A stretch of DNA of 10,693 nucleotides. Origin: JAVVFH01 sp032250585. GTDB lineage: Bacteria; Pseudomonadota; Gammaproteobacteria; Xanthomonadales; SZUA-36. The translations under genes and the position numbers were made by a program. Where the stretch lies: positions 1 through 10,693 of the forward strand of contig JAVVFH010000116.1 in NCBI GenBank assembly GCA_032250585.1, written 5' to 3'. Shown in pieces: positions 1 through 4,993 of this stretch. The stretch's first letter is position 1; the number at the start of each line of letters is the position of its first letter. The notes beneath the pieces were generated by a model. The model saw nothing but the letters and a program-made list of their open reading frames with translations, was not told where the DNA came from and did not search any database.

Positions 1-468
1 GGTGCGACGCTCCTCGTCTTCGGAGATTTCTTTTTCCTTGAGCAGCTCCTTGATCTGGTGGTTGGCGTCACGGCGGATGTTGCGAATGGCAATTTTGGCA
101 TTCTCACCCTCGTGGTGTACGACCTTGCCGAGGTCCTTGCGGCGCTCCTCGGTCAGGGGCGGCAACGGAATACGGATGACCTGGCCGGAGGTGTTCGGGT
201 TGAGTCCGAGGTCCGAGGTCATAATCGCTTTTTCCACGATCGGCACCATGGACTTGTCCCAGGGCGTTACGCTTAGGGTGCGTGCGTCTTCCGCGGTTAC
301 GCTGGCGGCCTGGCTGATCGGCACTTCGCTGCCATAATAATCCACGTGCACGTGCTCGAGCAGGCTGGGGTGGGCTCGACCGGTGCGGATCTTGGCGAGT
401 TCGTGACGCAGGGCGTCGAGACTCTTGCTCATGCGAACCCTGGTGTCTTGCTTGATTTCGGCGAGCAT
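1..468 (-). CDS. frr: Ribosome recycling factor, 3' end cut by window edge
   Basis: Ribosome recycling factor, which with EF-G splits the post-termination ribosome in the cytoplasm. The window holds the first 156 codons; the family is about 185 residues, so roughly 30 C-terminal residues lie outside. The family signature is clear: an N-terminal helix followed by KIRTGRAHPSLLEHV (residues 26-40), VDYYGSEVPISQAASV (42-57), then NPNTSGQVIRIPLPPLTEERR (90-110, the hinge and domain II) and a Lys/Glu-rich helix returning to domain I. The start is ATG at 468, preceded by a near-perfect SD (AAGGAGG) five bases upstream. The next internal ATG (codon 13) has no such site. The gene follows pyrH by 136 bp in the conserved rpsB-tsf-pyrH-frr order and reads as the fourth gene of that operon, possibly with an extra promoter in the gap. 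Confidence 0.97.
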   Translation of the reverse strand, partial: MLAEIKQDTRVRMSKSLDALRHELAKIRTGRAHPSLLEHVHVDYYGSEVPISQAASVTAEDARTLSVTPWDKSMVPIVEKAIMTSDLGLNPNTSGQVIRIPLPPLTEERRKDLGKVVHHEGENAKIAIRNIRRDANHQIKELLKEKEISEDEERRT

Positions 469-546
469 GAATTCCTCCTTTTCCAAGTCAGGTGCCCGGT
501 GATGATGGGCCAGCCGGATGTTGCCGGCGCTACCTTCCGACAGGAG

Positions 547-555
547 ATTTTAACA
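547..555 (-). promoter_or_regulatory. Possible extended -10 promoter for frr
   Basis: In the pyrH-frr gap the minus strand reads TGTTAAAAT, a TGn extended -10 followed by TAAAAT (5 of 6 matches to TATAAT). No recognisable -35 lies 16-18 bases upstream. If used, transcription would start near 540, giving frr a leader of about 70 bases. This could supplement read-through from the operon. It is an inference from a short motif. Confidence 0.3.
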
Positions 556-604
556 GCAAAAACGGGGGCGGCGCCGAGTTGCGGCAACGCGGGGCAAAAC
601 GGGT

Positions 605-1318
605 TCAGGAGACCAGCGTGCCGATGTTCTCGCCATTCATGAGCCGCACCAGGCTGCCTGCCTTGAATACGTTGAAGACCCGGATCGGCAAACGCTGGTC
701 GCGGCACAGCACAATGGCATTGGCGTCCATAACGCCCAACTTGCTTTCGATGACCTCGTCGTAACCGACGCGATCAAAGAGCCTTGCTGACGAATCACGG
801 GCCGGATCGGCTGAGTAAACGCCGTCCACCTTGGTGGCTTTGAGCACCAGGTCGGCGCTGATCTCACTGGCGCGCAGCGCCGCAGCGGTGTCGGTGGTAA
901 AAAACGGATTGCCCGTGCCGCCGGCGCAGATCACGACCCGGCCTTTTTCCAGGTGCCGGATGGCGCGCCGGCGAATGTAATCTTCGCAGACGTCGTGGAC
1001 GGAGATGGCCGACATGACCCGGGCGTCTACGCCAACGCTTTCCATGGCGTCCTGCAGGGCCAGCGCATTCATCACGGTGGCCAGCATGCCCATGTGGTCG
1101 CCGGTAACCCGGTCGATGCCGGACTGCGCCAGTCCGGCGCCGCGAAAGATGTTGCCGCCGCCGATGACAATGGCCACCTGTATGCCCATGCGCGAAACGT
1201 CGGCTACCTCGGCCGCTATGCGGGCGATGATGACCGGGTCGATGCCGTAATCTTCAGTGCCCAGCAGCGCCTCGCCGCTGAGTTTCAGAAGGACGCGCCG
1301 ATAGCTTTCGTCAGCCAC
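605..1318 (-). CDS. pyrH: UMP kinase
   Basis: Bacterial UMP kinase (amino-acid-kinase fold, hexameric, cytoplasmic), converting UMP and ATP to UDP in pyrimidine nucleotide synthesis. The product is 237 residues, against 241 in E. coli. Visible motifs are LLKLSGEAL (10-18), the phosphate-binding IGGGNIFRGAGLA (52-64), GDHMGMLATVMN (73-84), GTGNPFFTTD (134-143), KATKVDGVYSADP (160-172) and the C-terminal LPIRVFN (210-216). The chosen start is a GTG at 1318 that overlaps the tsf stop codon by 8 bases, with a CAGGTGA site just upstream. Starting there gives the family's usual N-terminus, and the overlap implies translational coupling to tsf. Nothing in the sequence looks damaged. Confidence 0.97.
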   Translation of the reverse strand: MADESYRRVLLKLSGEALLGTEDYGIDPVIIARIAAEVADVSRMGIQVAIVIGGGNIFRGAGLAQSGIDRVTGDHMGMLATVMNALALQDAMESVGVDARVMSAISVHDVCEDYIRRRAIRHLEKGRVVICAGGTGNPFFTTDTAAALRASEISADLVLKATKVDGVYSADPARDSSARLFDRVGYDEVIESKLGVMDANAIVLCRDQRLPIRVFNVFKAGSLVRLMNGENIGTLVS

Positions 1319-2186
1319 CGCTCACCTGCTGCATGACTTCGTCGGCGAAGTTGGAGTCCTGTTTTTCGATGCCTTCGCCAACCGCCAGCCGCTCGAAGCG
1401 GTTGACGCGGGCGCCCTTCTGCTGCAGCAGTTTTTCCACGCTGATGTCGCCGTCCTTGACGAAAGGCTGGCCCAGCAGCGTGATGCCGGAAAGGTGCTTG
1501 CGCAAGCGTCCTTCAACCATTTTTTCGATGATATCGGCAGGCTTGCCACTGTCCGCGGCCTGCGCCACGAGAATGTCTTTCTCGCGCGCGATCACGTCGG
1601 CGGGCACGTCGTCGGCGGAGACGAATTCGGGGTTCAGGGCAGCGATGTGCATGGCCAGGTCGCGGGCCAGGTCCTCGTCACCGCCACTGAGGTCCACCAA
1701 AACGCCGATCTTGCCGCCGTGTATGTAGGCGCCCAGTTGGTCTTGCGCACTCACGCGGACGAAGCGGCGTACCTGCACGTTTTCGCCGATCTTGGAAACC
1801 AGCGCCTGGCGGGCCTCTTCGACGGTTTGCCCGCTCATGTCGGTGCTGCGCAGGTGGTCGACGTCGGCTGGTTTCTCGCTTAGTGCGTTCTGCGCGACGG
1901 CGTCGGCAAAGGCATTGAAGTTCTCGTCTTTGGCGACGAAGTCGGTTTCGCAGTTGACTTCCACCATCGCGGCCTGCTTGCCGTCGTCGGACCGGGCCAG
2001 GGTGATTTTGCCCTCAGCCGCGACGCGGCCGGCTTTCTTGTCGGCCTGGGCGAGACCGGACTTACGCAGTTGCTCGACCGCGGCTTCCATGTCGCCGGCC
2101 GTTTCGACCAGCGCCTTCTTGCATTCCATCATGCCCGCACCGGTGCGTTCACGAAGTTCTTTAACCATTGCGGCTGTTACTGCCAT
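1311..2186 (-). CDS. tsf: Translation elongation factor Ts
   Basis: EF-Ts, the nucleotide exchange factor that releases GDP from EF-Tu. The product is 291 residues (E. coli 283). The N-terminal UBA-like domain (1-55) shows VKELRERTGAGMMECKKAL. The core contains the EF-Tu contact motif TDFVA (81-85), whose Asp and Phe intrude near the EF-Tu Mg2+ site in the family. Later conserved blocks are YIHGGKIGVLV (154-164), HIAALNP (180-186) and LLGQPFVKD (237-245). The start ATG at 2186 has an AGGAGA site upstream. It lies 84 bp downstream of rpsB, with an intercistronic hairpin between, and overlaps pyrH by 8 bases. It is probably cotranscribed with rpsB. Confidence 0.98.
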   Translation of the reverse strand: MAVTAAMVKELRERTGAGMMECKKALVETAGDMEAAVEQLRKSGLAQADKKAGRVAAEGKITLARSDDGKQAAMVEVNCETDFVAKDENFNAFADAVAQNALSEKPADVDHLRSTDMSGQTVEEARQALVSKIGENVQVRRFVRVSAQDQLGAYIHGGKIGVLVDLSGGDEDLARDLAMHIAALNPEFVSADDVPADVIAREKDILVAQAADSGKPADIIEKMVEGRLRKHLSGITLLGQPFVKDGDISVEKLLQQKGARVNRFERLAVGEGIEKQDSNFADEVMQQVSGG

Positions 2187-2216
2187 CAGAGATTTCTCCT
2201 GAGTTTGTGTGTCGGT

Positions 2217-2243
2217 GGCCGGGGCACGCTTCGTGGGCCGGCC
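2217..2243 (-). promoter_or_regulatory. rpsB-tsf intercistronic hairpin
   Basis: A compact inverted repeat sits in the 84-bp gap. The outer arms are GGCCGG/CCGGCC, then a symmetric 2x2 internal loop, then inner arms CACG/CGTG closing on a three-base loop. Neither strand has a T-run after it, so it is not a standard intrinsic terminator. A partial terminator or RNA-processing hairpin between rpsB and tsf is known in enterobacteria; a similar attenuating or stabilising role here is an inference. Confidence 0.55.
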
Positions 2244-2270
2244 GTTTCATCGATTTTTCAGGCGCGGATT

Positions 2271-3461
2271 TCAGTCTTCGTCGGCCTTTTTGGCGGCTTT
2301 CTTTTTTGCGACCTTCTTTTTGGTGGTTTTTTTCTTGGCGGCCTTCTTTTTGGTGACCTTCTTCTTCGGAGCGGCTGCTTCGCCTGCCTGGGCTTCCGTG
2401 GGCGGTGCGGCTTCAGCTGTTTGGGAGGCCGTTTCCTCCGCGGGTTCCGCGGCCTTCCCGGCGGCTACCGTGTCGGAACTGCCGGGTTTGGCGGAAGCGG
2501 CCGCGGCCTCGGCCTCGGCGGTAGCCGGTTCAGCGGCCGGTTCGGACTGTTGCTCCGGTGCCTGCGCCGCTTCGTGGGACGTTGCGGCAGGCTCCGCTGC
2601 GCTCACTCCGACCGTGACCGGCGCGGCGGGGGTGGGTGCCTTGCGCGCGACGACTTTCTTGGCGACCTTCTTGCCGGGGGGCTTACGTGCCTCGGGCTTG
2701 CGTTTTTCCGCCTCGCGCTTCACCGGCTCGCCTTCGGCGTCCAGTTCGATGAATTCGTCGTCGACCTCAACCGTCGGCACGGAAGCGCGCCCTTCCAGCA
2801 CGGCGTCGGCCGCCAGTTGCGTGTAGAGGCGAATGGAGCGGATCGCGTCGTCGTTGCCGGGGATTACGTAGTCGATGTCGTCCGGTGGGCAGTTCGTGTC
2901 GACCACAGCGATCACGGGAATGCCCAGTTTACGGGCTTCCTTGACGGCGATGTCTTCGTGGCTGACGTCGATGACGAACAGCGCGTCGGGCAGGCCTTTC
3001 ATGTTTTTGATGCCGCCCAGGCTCTGTTGCAGCTTGTCGCGTTCGCGGGTCAGTTGCAGGATTTCTTTCTTGACCAGGTGCTGGATGCTGCCGTCTTCCT
3101 GCATGCTTTCGAGCTGCTTGAGCCTTTTGACCGAGGCGCGGATGGTGCGGTAGTTGGTCAGCATGCCGCCCAGCCAGCGGTGCGAGACATACGGCATGCC
3201 GCAGCGTGCGGCTTCTTCGGCGATGGCGGCGCTGGCGGCGCGCTTGGTGCCGACGAACATGATCGAGCCGCGCTTGGAGGCCAGCTTGCTGATGTAATTC
3301 ATCGCGTCGTTCAGCAGCGGCAGCGTCTTTTCGAGGTTGATGATGTGAATTTTGCCGCGGGCTCCAAATATATAAGGAGCCATCTTGGGATTCCAGTAGC
3401 GGGTCTGGTGACCGAAATGAACGCCGGCTTCGAGCATTTGGCGCATCGTGACATTAGCCAT
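2271..3461 (-). CDS. rpsB: 30S ribosomal protein S2 with long histone-H1-like C-terminal tail
   Basis: Ribosomal protein S2 of the small subunit. Residues 1-240 are a complete, well-conserved S2: MRQMLEAGVHFGHQTRYWNP (6-25), FGARGKIHIINLEKT (32-46), VGTKRAAS (70-77), HRWLGGMLTNYRTI (94-107), GLPDALFVIDVSHEDIAVKEA (156-176) and PVIAVVDTNCPPDDIDYVIPGNDDA (182-206). E. coli S2 ends near residue 241; this protein runs to 396. Residues 241-275 are charged and include GKKVAKKVVARK. Residues 276-365 are an Ala/Pro/Glu/Thr linker of low complexity. Residues 366-392 repeat KKKxx (KKKVT, KKKAA, KKKTT, KKKVA, KKKAA), like AlgP or histone-H1-like proteins. The frame is open throughout with no sign of frameshift. 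The ATG at 3461 is chosen because S2 begins MxxVTMRQML and GGAAGGA lies eight bases upstream; earlier in-frame codons encode leader sequence unlike S2. It is the first gene of the operon. Confidence 0.97.
   Translation of the reverse strand: MANVTMRQMLEAGVHFGHQTRYWNPKMAPYIFGARGKIHIINLEKTLPLLNDAMNYISKLASKRGSIMFVGTKRAASAAIAEEAARCGMPYVSHRWLGGMLTNYRTIRASVKRLKQLESMQEDGSIQHLVKKEILQLTRERDKLQQSLGGIKNMKGLPDALFVIDVSHEDIAVKEARKLGIPVIAVVDTNCPPDDIDYVIPGNDDAIRSIRLYTQLAADAVLEGRASVPTVEVDDEFIELDAEGEPVKREAEKRKPEARKPPGKKVAKKVVARKAPTPAAPVTVGVSAAEPAATSHEAAQAPEQQSEPAAEPATAEAEAAAASAKPGSSDTVAAGKAAEPAEETASQTAEAAPPTEAQAGEAAAPKKKVTKKKAAKKKTTKKKVAKKKAAKKADED
2286..2366 (-). repeat. KKKxx tandem repeat tail within rpsB
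   Basis: This segment encodes S2 residues 366-392, a pentapeptide repeat of three Lys and two small residues. At DNA level the plus strand carries the 14-mer CCTTCTTTTTGGTG twice (2312-2325 and 2342-2355), exactly 30 bases apart. The array could therefore have grown by replication slippage in 30-bp (ten-residue) units. Confidence 0.8.
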
Positions 3462-3651
3462 GTGTAAAATCCTTCCAATACAGGAAGACCGTCGGCGCCC
3501 AGGGCTTTCCCTGCGCCGCGGTGTTCCGGGGTTGATCCTCCACCCACCCGTTGCAGAGACCCTCTTTTGCAATGAGGGCACCCCTCTGAACCGTTGCGGT
3601 GCGTGTGCGTATTTGGCGCGTGGCCAAGGCTGTAAGGCCGTATGACGCGCC
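3462..3651 (-). promoter_or_regulatory. Structured rpsB leader, probable S2 autoregulatory region
   Basis: Upstream of rpsB the minus strand contains four nested structures. (a) Arms GGCGCGT/ACGCGCC (3615-3651) with inner GGCC/GGCC. (b) A hairpin CCCTC/GAGGG (3560-3578) whose loop TTGCA can pair with TGCAA just downstream (plus-strand 3551-3555), an H-type pseudoknot. (c) A hairpin with CAGGG/CCCTG and GGCG/CGCC arms (3494-3517). (d) A hairpin over the SD (3471-3488). Gammaproteobacterial S2 is known to repress its own mRNA through a leader containing a pseudoknot. That this leader does the same is an inference. I found no convincing promoter hexamers. Confidence 0.55.
3471..3488 (-). promoter_or_regulatory. 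SD-sequestering hairpin before rpsB
   Basis: On the minus strand CTTCC (plus 3483-3487) can pair with GGAAG (plus 3472-3476), with a six-base loop and one further T-G pair outside. The 3' arm is the rpsB SD, GGAAGGA. Closing this hairpin would hide the ribosome site, and opening it would allow initiation. This fits repression by an excess of free S2. Confidence 0.5.
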
Positions 3652-4068
3652 GATTTTTACTGCCGCGCCGCAGGCGGCCCGGTCAGCCGCGGAAATGTAA
3701 CAGAAAAGCGCTTGCGAGGCAATCGGGGGGAATTGCTTGCGAGAGATTTCCGGAAAGCGTTTACGTCTTGCCCGTGCGGCTTTACGGAACTGCCGCGGCT
3801 TGTGCCTCAAGTGACGAAAATTGTCAGCGTCGCCGGGCCGCGGCTTTGAATAAGATGGGTGTTCGTTTTGGTATGTTATTGGTAGCGTTGATGATTTTCT
3901 GTCATCAAGAAAACTGGCACGCTTACTGCATTTGGTCAGCGTGAGGTTTTCAATGGCCAGAGGAGTCAGATCGTTTTATATGCTGAAAAAACCTGGCGAA
4001 AGTGAACTGAATTGAGTCCAAGGGCCTGCAGGAAAGCAAGCCATCTGAACTCAAGGTTCTGAATCTAC
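3652..4068. other. Gene-free, AT-richer spacer between the rpsB leader and the small gene
   Basis: No supportable coding sequence on either strand. The rpsB promoter should lie here but no good -35/-10 pair was found. Visible structure: CTTGCGAG occurs twice, 25 bases apart (3711-3718 and 3736-3743), with GCAAT/ATTGC inverted between them (3719-3736). A 7-bp inverted repeat TTGATGA/TCATCAA with a seven-base loop (3888-3908) could be an operator. A smaller inverted pair TTGAGT/ACTCAA flanks the region just before the 34-codon gene. From about 3840 the stretch is clearly richer in A and T than its neighbours. Confidence 0.5.
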
Positions 4069-4086
4069 CGTAACAAGGAGGTTACG
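4069..4086 (+). promoter_or_regulatory. Hairpin presenting the SD in its loop
   Basis: CGTAAC (4069-4074) and GTTACG (4081-4086) are perfect complements and enclose exactly AAGGAG, the SD of the small gene at 4090. The GTTACG arm begins with the final G of the longer AAGGAGGT match. The spacing from the SD to the ATG is normal. Such a hairpin could either display the SD or limit access to it; which one cannot be told from sequence. Confidence 0.6.
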
Positions 4087-4089
4087 ATC

Positions 4090-4194
4090 ATGATCAGCAA
4101 GACCATCCCGCTTTATGCAGCGCCTGCTGCACTGAAAAACAAGCCAAGTCGTGAGAAATTCCGCCTCGCCGTGCGCGCGGGCGGAACGGGTTAG
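4090..4194 (+). CDS. Small cationic protein, 34 residues, unknown function
   Basis: I do not recognise this product. It runs ATG to TAG, begins MISKTIPLYAAPAALKNKP and ends RLAVRAGGTG. It has seven Lys/Arg against one Glu (net about +6), a mildly hydrophobic stretch at residues 5-15 (TIPLYAAPAAL), and no clear signal peptide, membrane helix or Cys. Support for a real gene is the near-perfect SD AAGGAGGT at normal spacing, held in the loop of a perfect hairpin. The gene is also followed on the same strand by structured repeats and a strong terminator at 4358-4392, so it would form a short monocistronic transcript. It lies between two divergent or convergent units and shares no operon with a maturation enzyme, so a modified peptide is not indicated. 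A chance short frame remains possible. Confidence 0.5.
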   Translation: MISKTIPLYAAPAALKNKPSREKFRLAVRAGGTG

Positions 4195-4205
4195 CCCTAT
4201 TCGAT

Positions 4206-4280
4206 AAAGGAGCCAGCCCTCCCTGACCCGGTCAGGCGCTTCACCACTCGCCATCGGGTGAAGCGAAATTGGCTCCTACA
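4206..4280. repeat. Three-way-junction palindromic element (REP-like)
   Basis: Outer arms AGGAGCCA (4208-4215) and TGGCTCCT (4270-4277) pair over 8 bp. Inside are two perfect hairpins directly abutting each other: CCTGAC/GTCAGG with a three-base loop (4222-4236) and CGCTTCACC/GGTGAAGCG with an 11-base loop (4237-4265). Read on the minus strand the element begins CTGTAGGAGCCA, resembling the GTAGGAGC heads of REP elements known from Pseudomonas and Xanthomonas relatives. It starts 13 bases after the small gene's stop. No T-run follows. Membership of a dispersed family cannot be shown from one copy. Confidence 0.55.
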
Positions 4281-4392
4281 GGTTCGCCCCAACCACATTC
4301 CCTGTGCCGGGCGGACCTGCGGCGAGACGTCCCGAACTCCCTTCTTTCGGGTCGTCTAAAGGCCGGGAGAGCTGCTACTCCCGGCCTTTTTT
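4279..4392 (+). ncRNA. Candidate structured RNA: three consecutive hairpins ending in a terminator
   Basis: Hairpin A pairs CAGGTTCGCCC (4279-4289) with GGGCGGACCTG over 11 bp with one G-U pair, and holds an inner CACA/TGTG stem with loop TTCCC. Hairpin B (about 4325-4357) pairs AGACG-T-CCCGAA with TTCGGG-T-CGTCT, 11 bp with one T-T mismatch, and has a pyrimidine loop containing CTCCCTTCT. Hairpin C is the intrinsic terminator. All lie on the plus strand, almost back to back. This is either the 3' UTR of the 34-codon gene or an independent small RNA; the C/U-rich loops resemble the anti-SD loops of known small RNAs. I could not match it to a named family and see no promoter of its own. Confidence 0.4.
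4358..4392 (+). terminator. Strong intrinsic terminator
   Basis: AAAGGCCGGGAG and CTCCCGGCCTTT form a perfect 12-bp stem (GC-rich core GGCCGGGAG/CTCCCGGCC) with an eight-base loop, followed by six T on the plus strand. It ends plus-strand transcription from the small-gene region. The 3' arm and T-run overlap the last codons of marR on the other strand; read in the minus direction the stem is followed only by TTTAGA, so it would be a weaker terminator for marR. Confidence 0.88.
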
Positions 4393-4914
4393 ATTCGCCC
4401 GGCCCCGATTTTGGAACTCAGTCCCGTTGGATTGGTTGATCGCCAACGCCCTATCTTGCAGCTTTCCGAGCATGCTCCGCAGCAGATTCCTTTCCTTTCC
4501 GGACAGGGCGTCCAGCAGGCGCTTTTCGTAGTCCCGGGCCAGCGGCACCACGTGCTGCAGCACCTCATGCCCGCCGTCGCGGGTCAGGTGCAGGCGCTGG
4601 CGGCGCCGGTCGGCGGCATCGGGGCGGCGCTCCAGCAGGCCGTTGTCGCGCAGTCTGCGCACCGCCCGGCTGACGGTTACCTTGTCCATCGCAGTCCGCT
4701 CGGCGATTTCACTTGCAGCCAAACCGGGAAAGCGACCCAGCACGGCGATTACCCGCCATTCCGGCACGCCGATGTCATGGCGTTCGCGATAGCCCCTGGC
4801 GATGCCCTCGCTGACGGTATTGGTCAGCAGCGAGAGCCGGTAGGGCAGGAAGTTTTCGAGTTCGAACGCCTCGGTTTCCCCGGCGCCGTGCGGCGGTGGT
4901 TCTGTATCATTCAT
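4375..4914 (-). CDS. MarR-family transcriptional regulator, probable homogentisate-cluster repressor
   Basis: A 179-residue MarR-type winged-helix regulator. N-terminal and C-terminal helices should form the dimer interface. The DNA-binding part is visible as PEWRVIAVLGRFPGLAASEIAERT (51-74), the recognition helix MDKVTVSRAVRRLRDNGLLER (76-96) and the wing DRRRQRLHLT (102-111). The start at 4914 (MNDTEPPP) is chosen because upstream in-frame codons run through the promoter and operator; its SD is weak. It diverges from hmgA with a 79-bp gap containing a near-perfect palindrome, the usual arrangement for a MarR repressor of the neighbouring catabolic genes and of itself. The ligand may be homogentisate or a pathway intermediate (inference). 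The last codons overlap the terminator of the convergent small transcript. Confidence 0.9.
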   Translation of the reverse strand: MNDTEPPPHGAGETEAFELENFLPYRLSLLTNTVSEGIARGYRERHDIGVPEWRVIAVLGRFPGLAASEIAERTAMDKVTVSRAVRRLRDNGLLERRPDAADRRRQRLHLTRDGGHEVLQHVVPLARDYEKRLLDALSGKERNLLRSMLGKLQDRALAINQSNGTEFQNRGRANKKGRE

Positions 4915-4927
4915 AGGTTCGGCCGGC

Positions 4928-4956
4928 TTGCAATTAGTTACAAATGTAACTAATAT
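4928..4956 (+). promoter_or_regulatory. Promoter of the homogentisate cluster
   Basis: TTGCAA (4928-4933, 4 of 6 to TTGACA) and TAATAT (4951-4956, 4 of 6 to TATAAT) are separated by exactly 17 bases. Transcription would start near 4963, leaving a leader of about 31 bases before the ATG at 4994. The spacer is filled by the palindromic operator, so a bound dimer would block RNA polymerase. Confidence 0.65.
4933..4954. promoter_or_regulatory. Palindromic operator, probable MarR binding site
   Basis: ATTAGTTAC (4933-4941) and GTAACTAAT (4946-4954) are perfect 9-bp inverted arms around a four-base AT spacer. The length and AT-rich symmetry are typical of MarR-family operators. It lies between the divergent marR-type gene and hmgA and covers the hmgA promoter spacer. 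It is also about 19 bases upstream of the regulator's start codon, so self-repression is likely. Confidence 0.75.
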
Positions 4957-4993
4957 AAGACAACATCGCAAGCATTACTGTGGAGCATGGATC

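Noticed and set aside
2070..3467. A 465-codon open frame on the plus strand opposite rpsB and tsf
   Set aside because: It mirrors the S2 reading frame, is rich in Gly/Phe/Arg low complexity from the reversed Ala/Lys tail, and has no SD. The opposite strand carries unmistakable S2.
3642..3944. A 100-codon plus-strand frame upstream of the small gene
   Set aside because: No SD, erratic composition, and overlap with the rpsB leader and probable promoter region; nothing recognisable in its product.
3976..3981. TTATAT as a -10 for the small plus-strand gene
   Set aside because: No -35-like hexamer at 16-18 bases upstream; I could not support a promoter here.
4281..4290. GGTTCGCCCC looked like a tRNA or tmRNA T-loop
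   Set aside because: No acceptor stem, anticodon arm or CCA end could be assembled around it; it pairs better as hairpin A of the candidate RNA.
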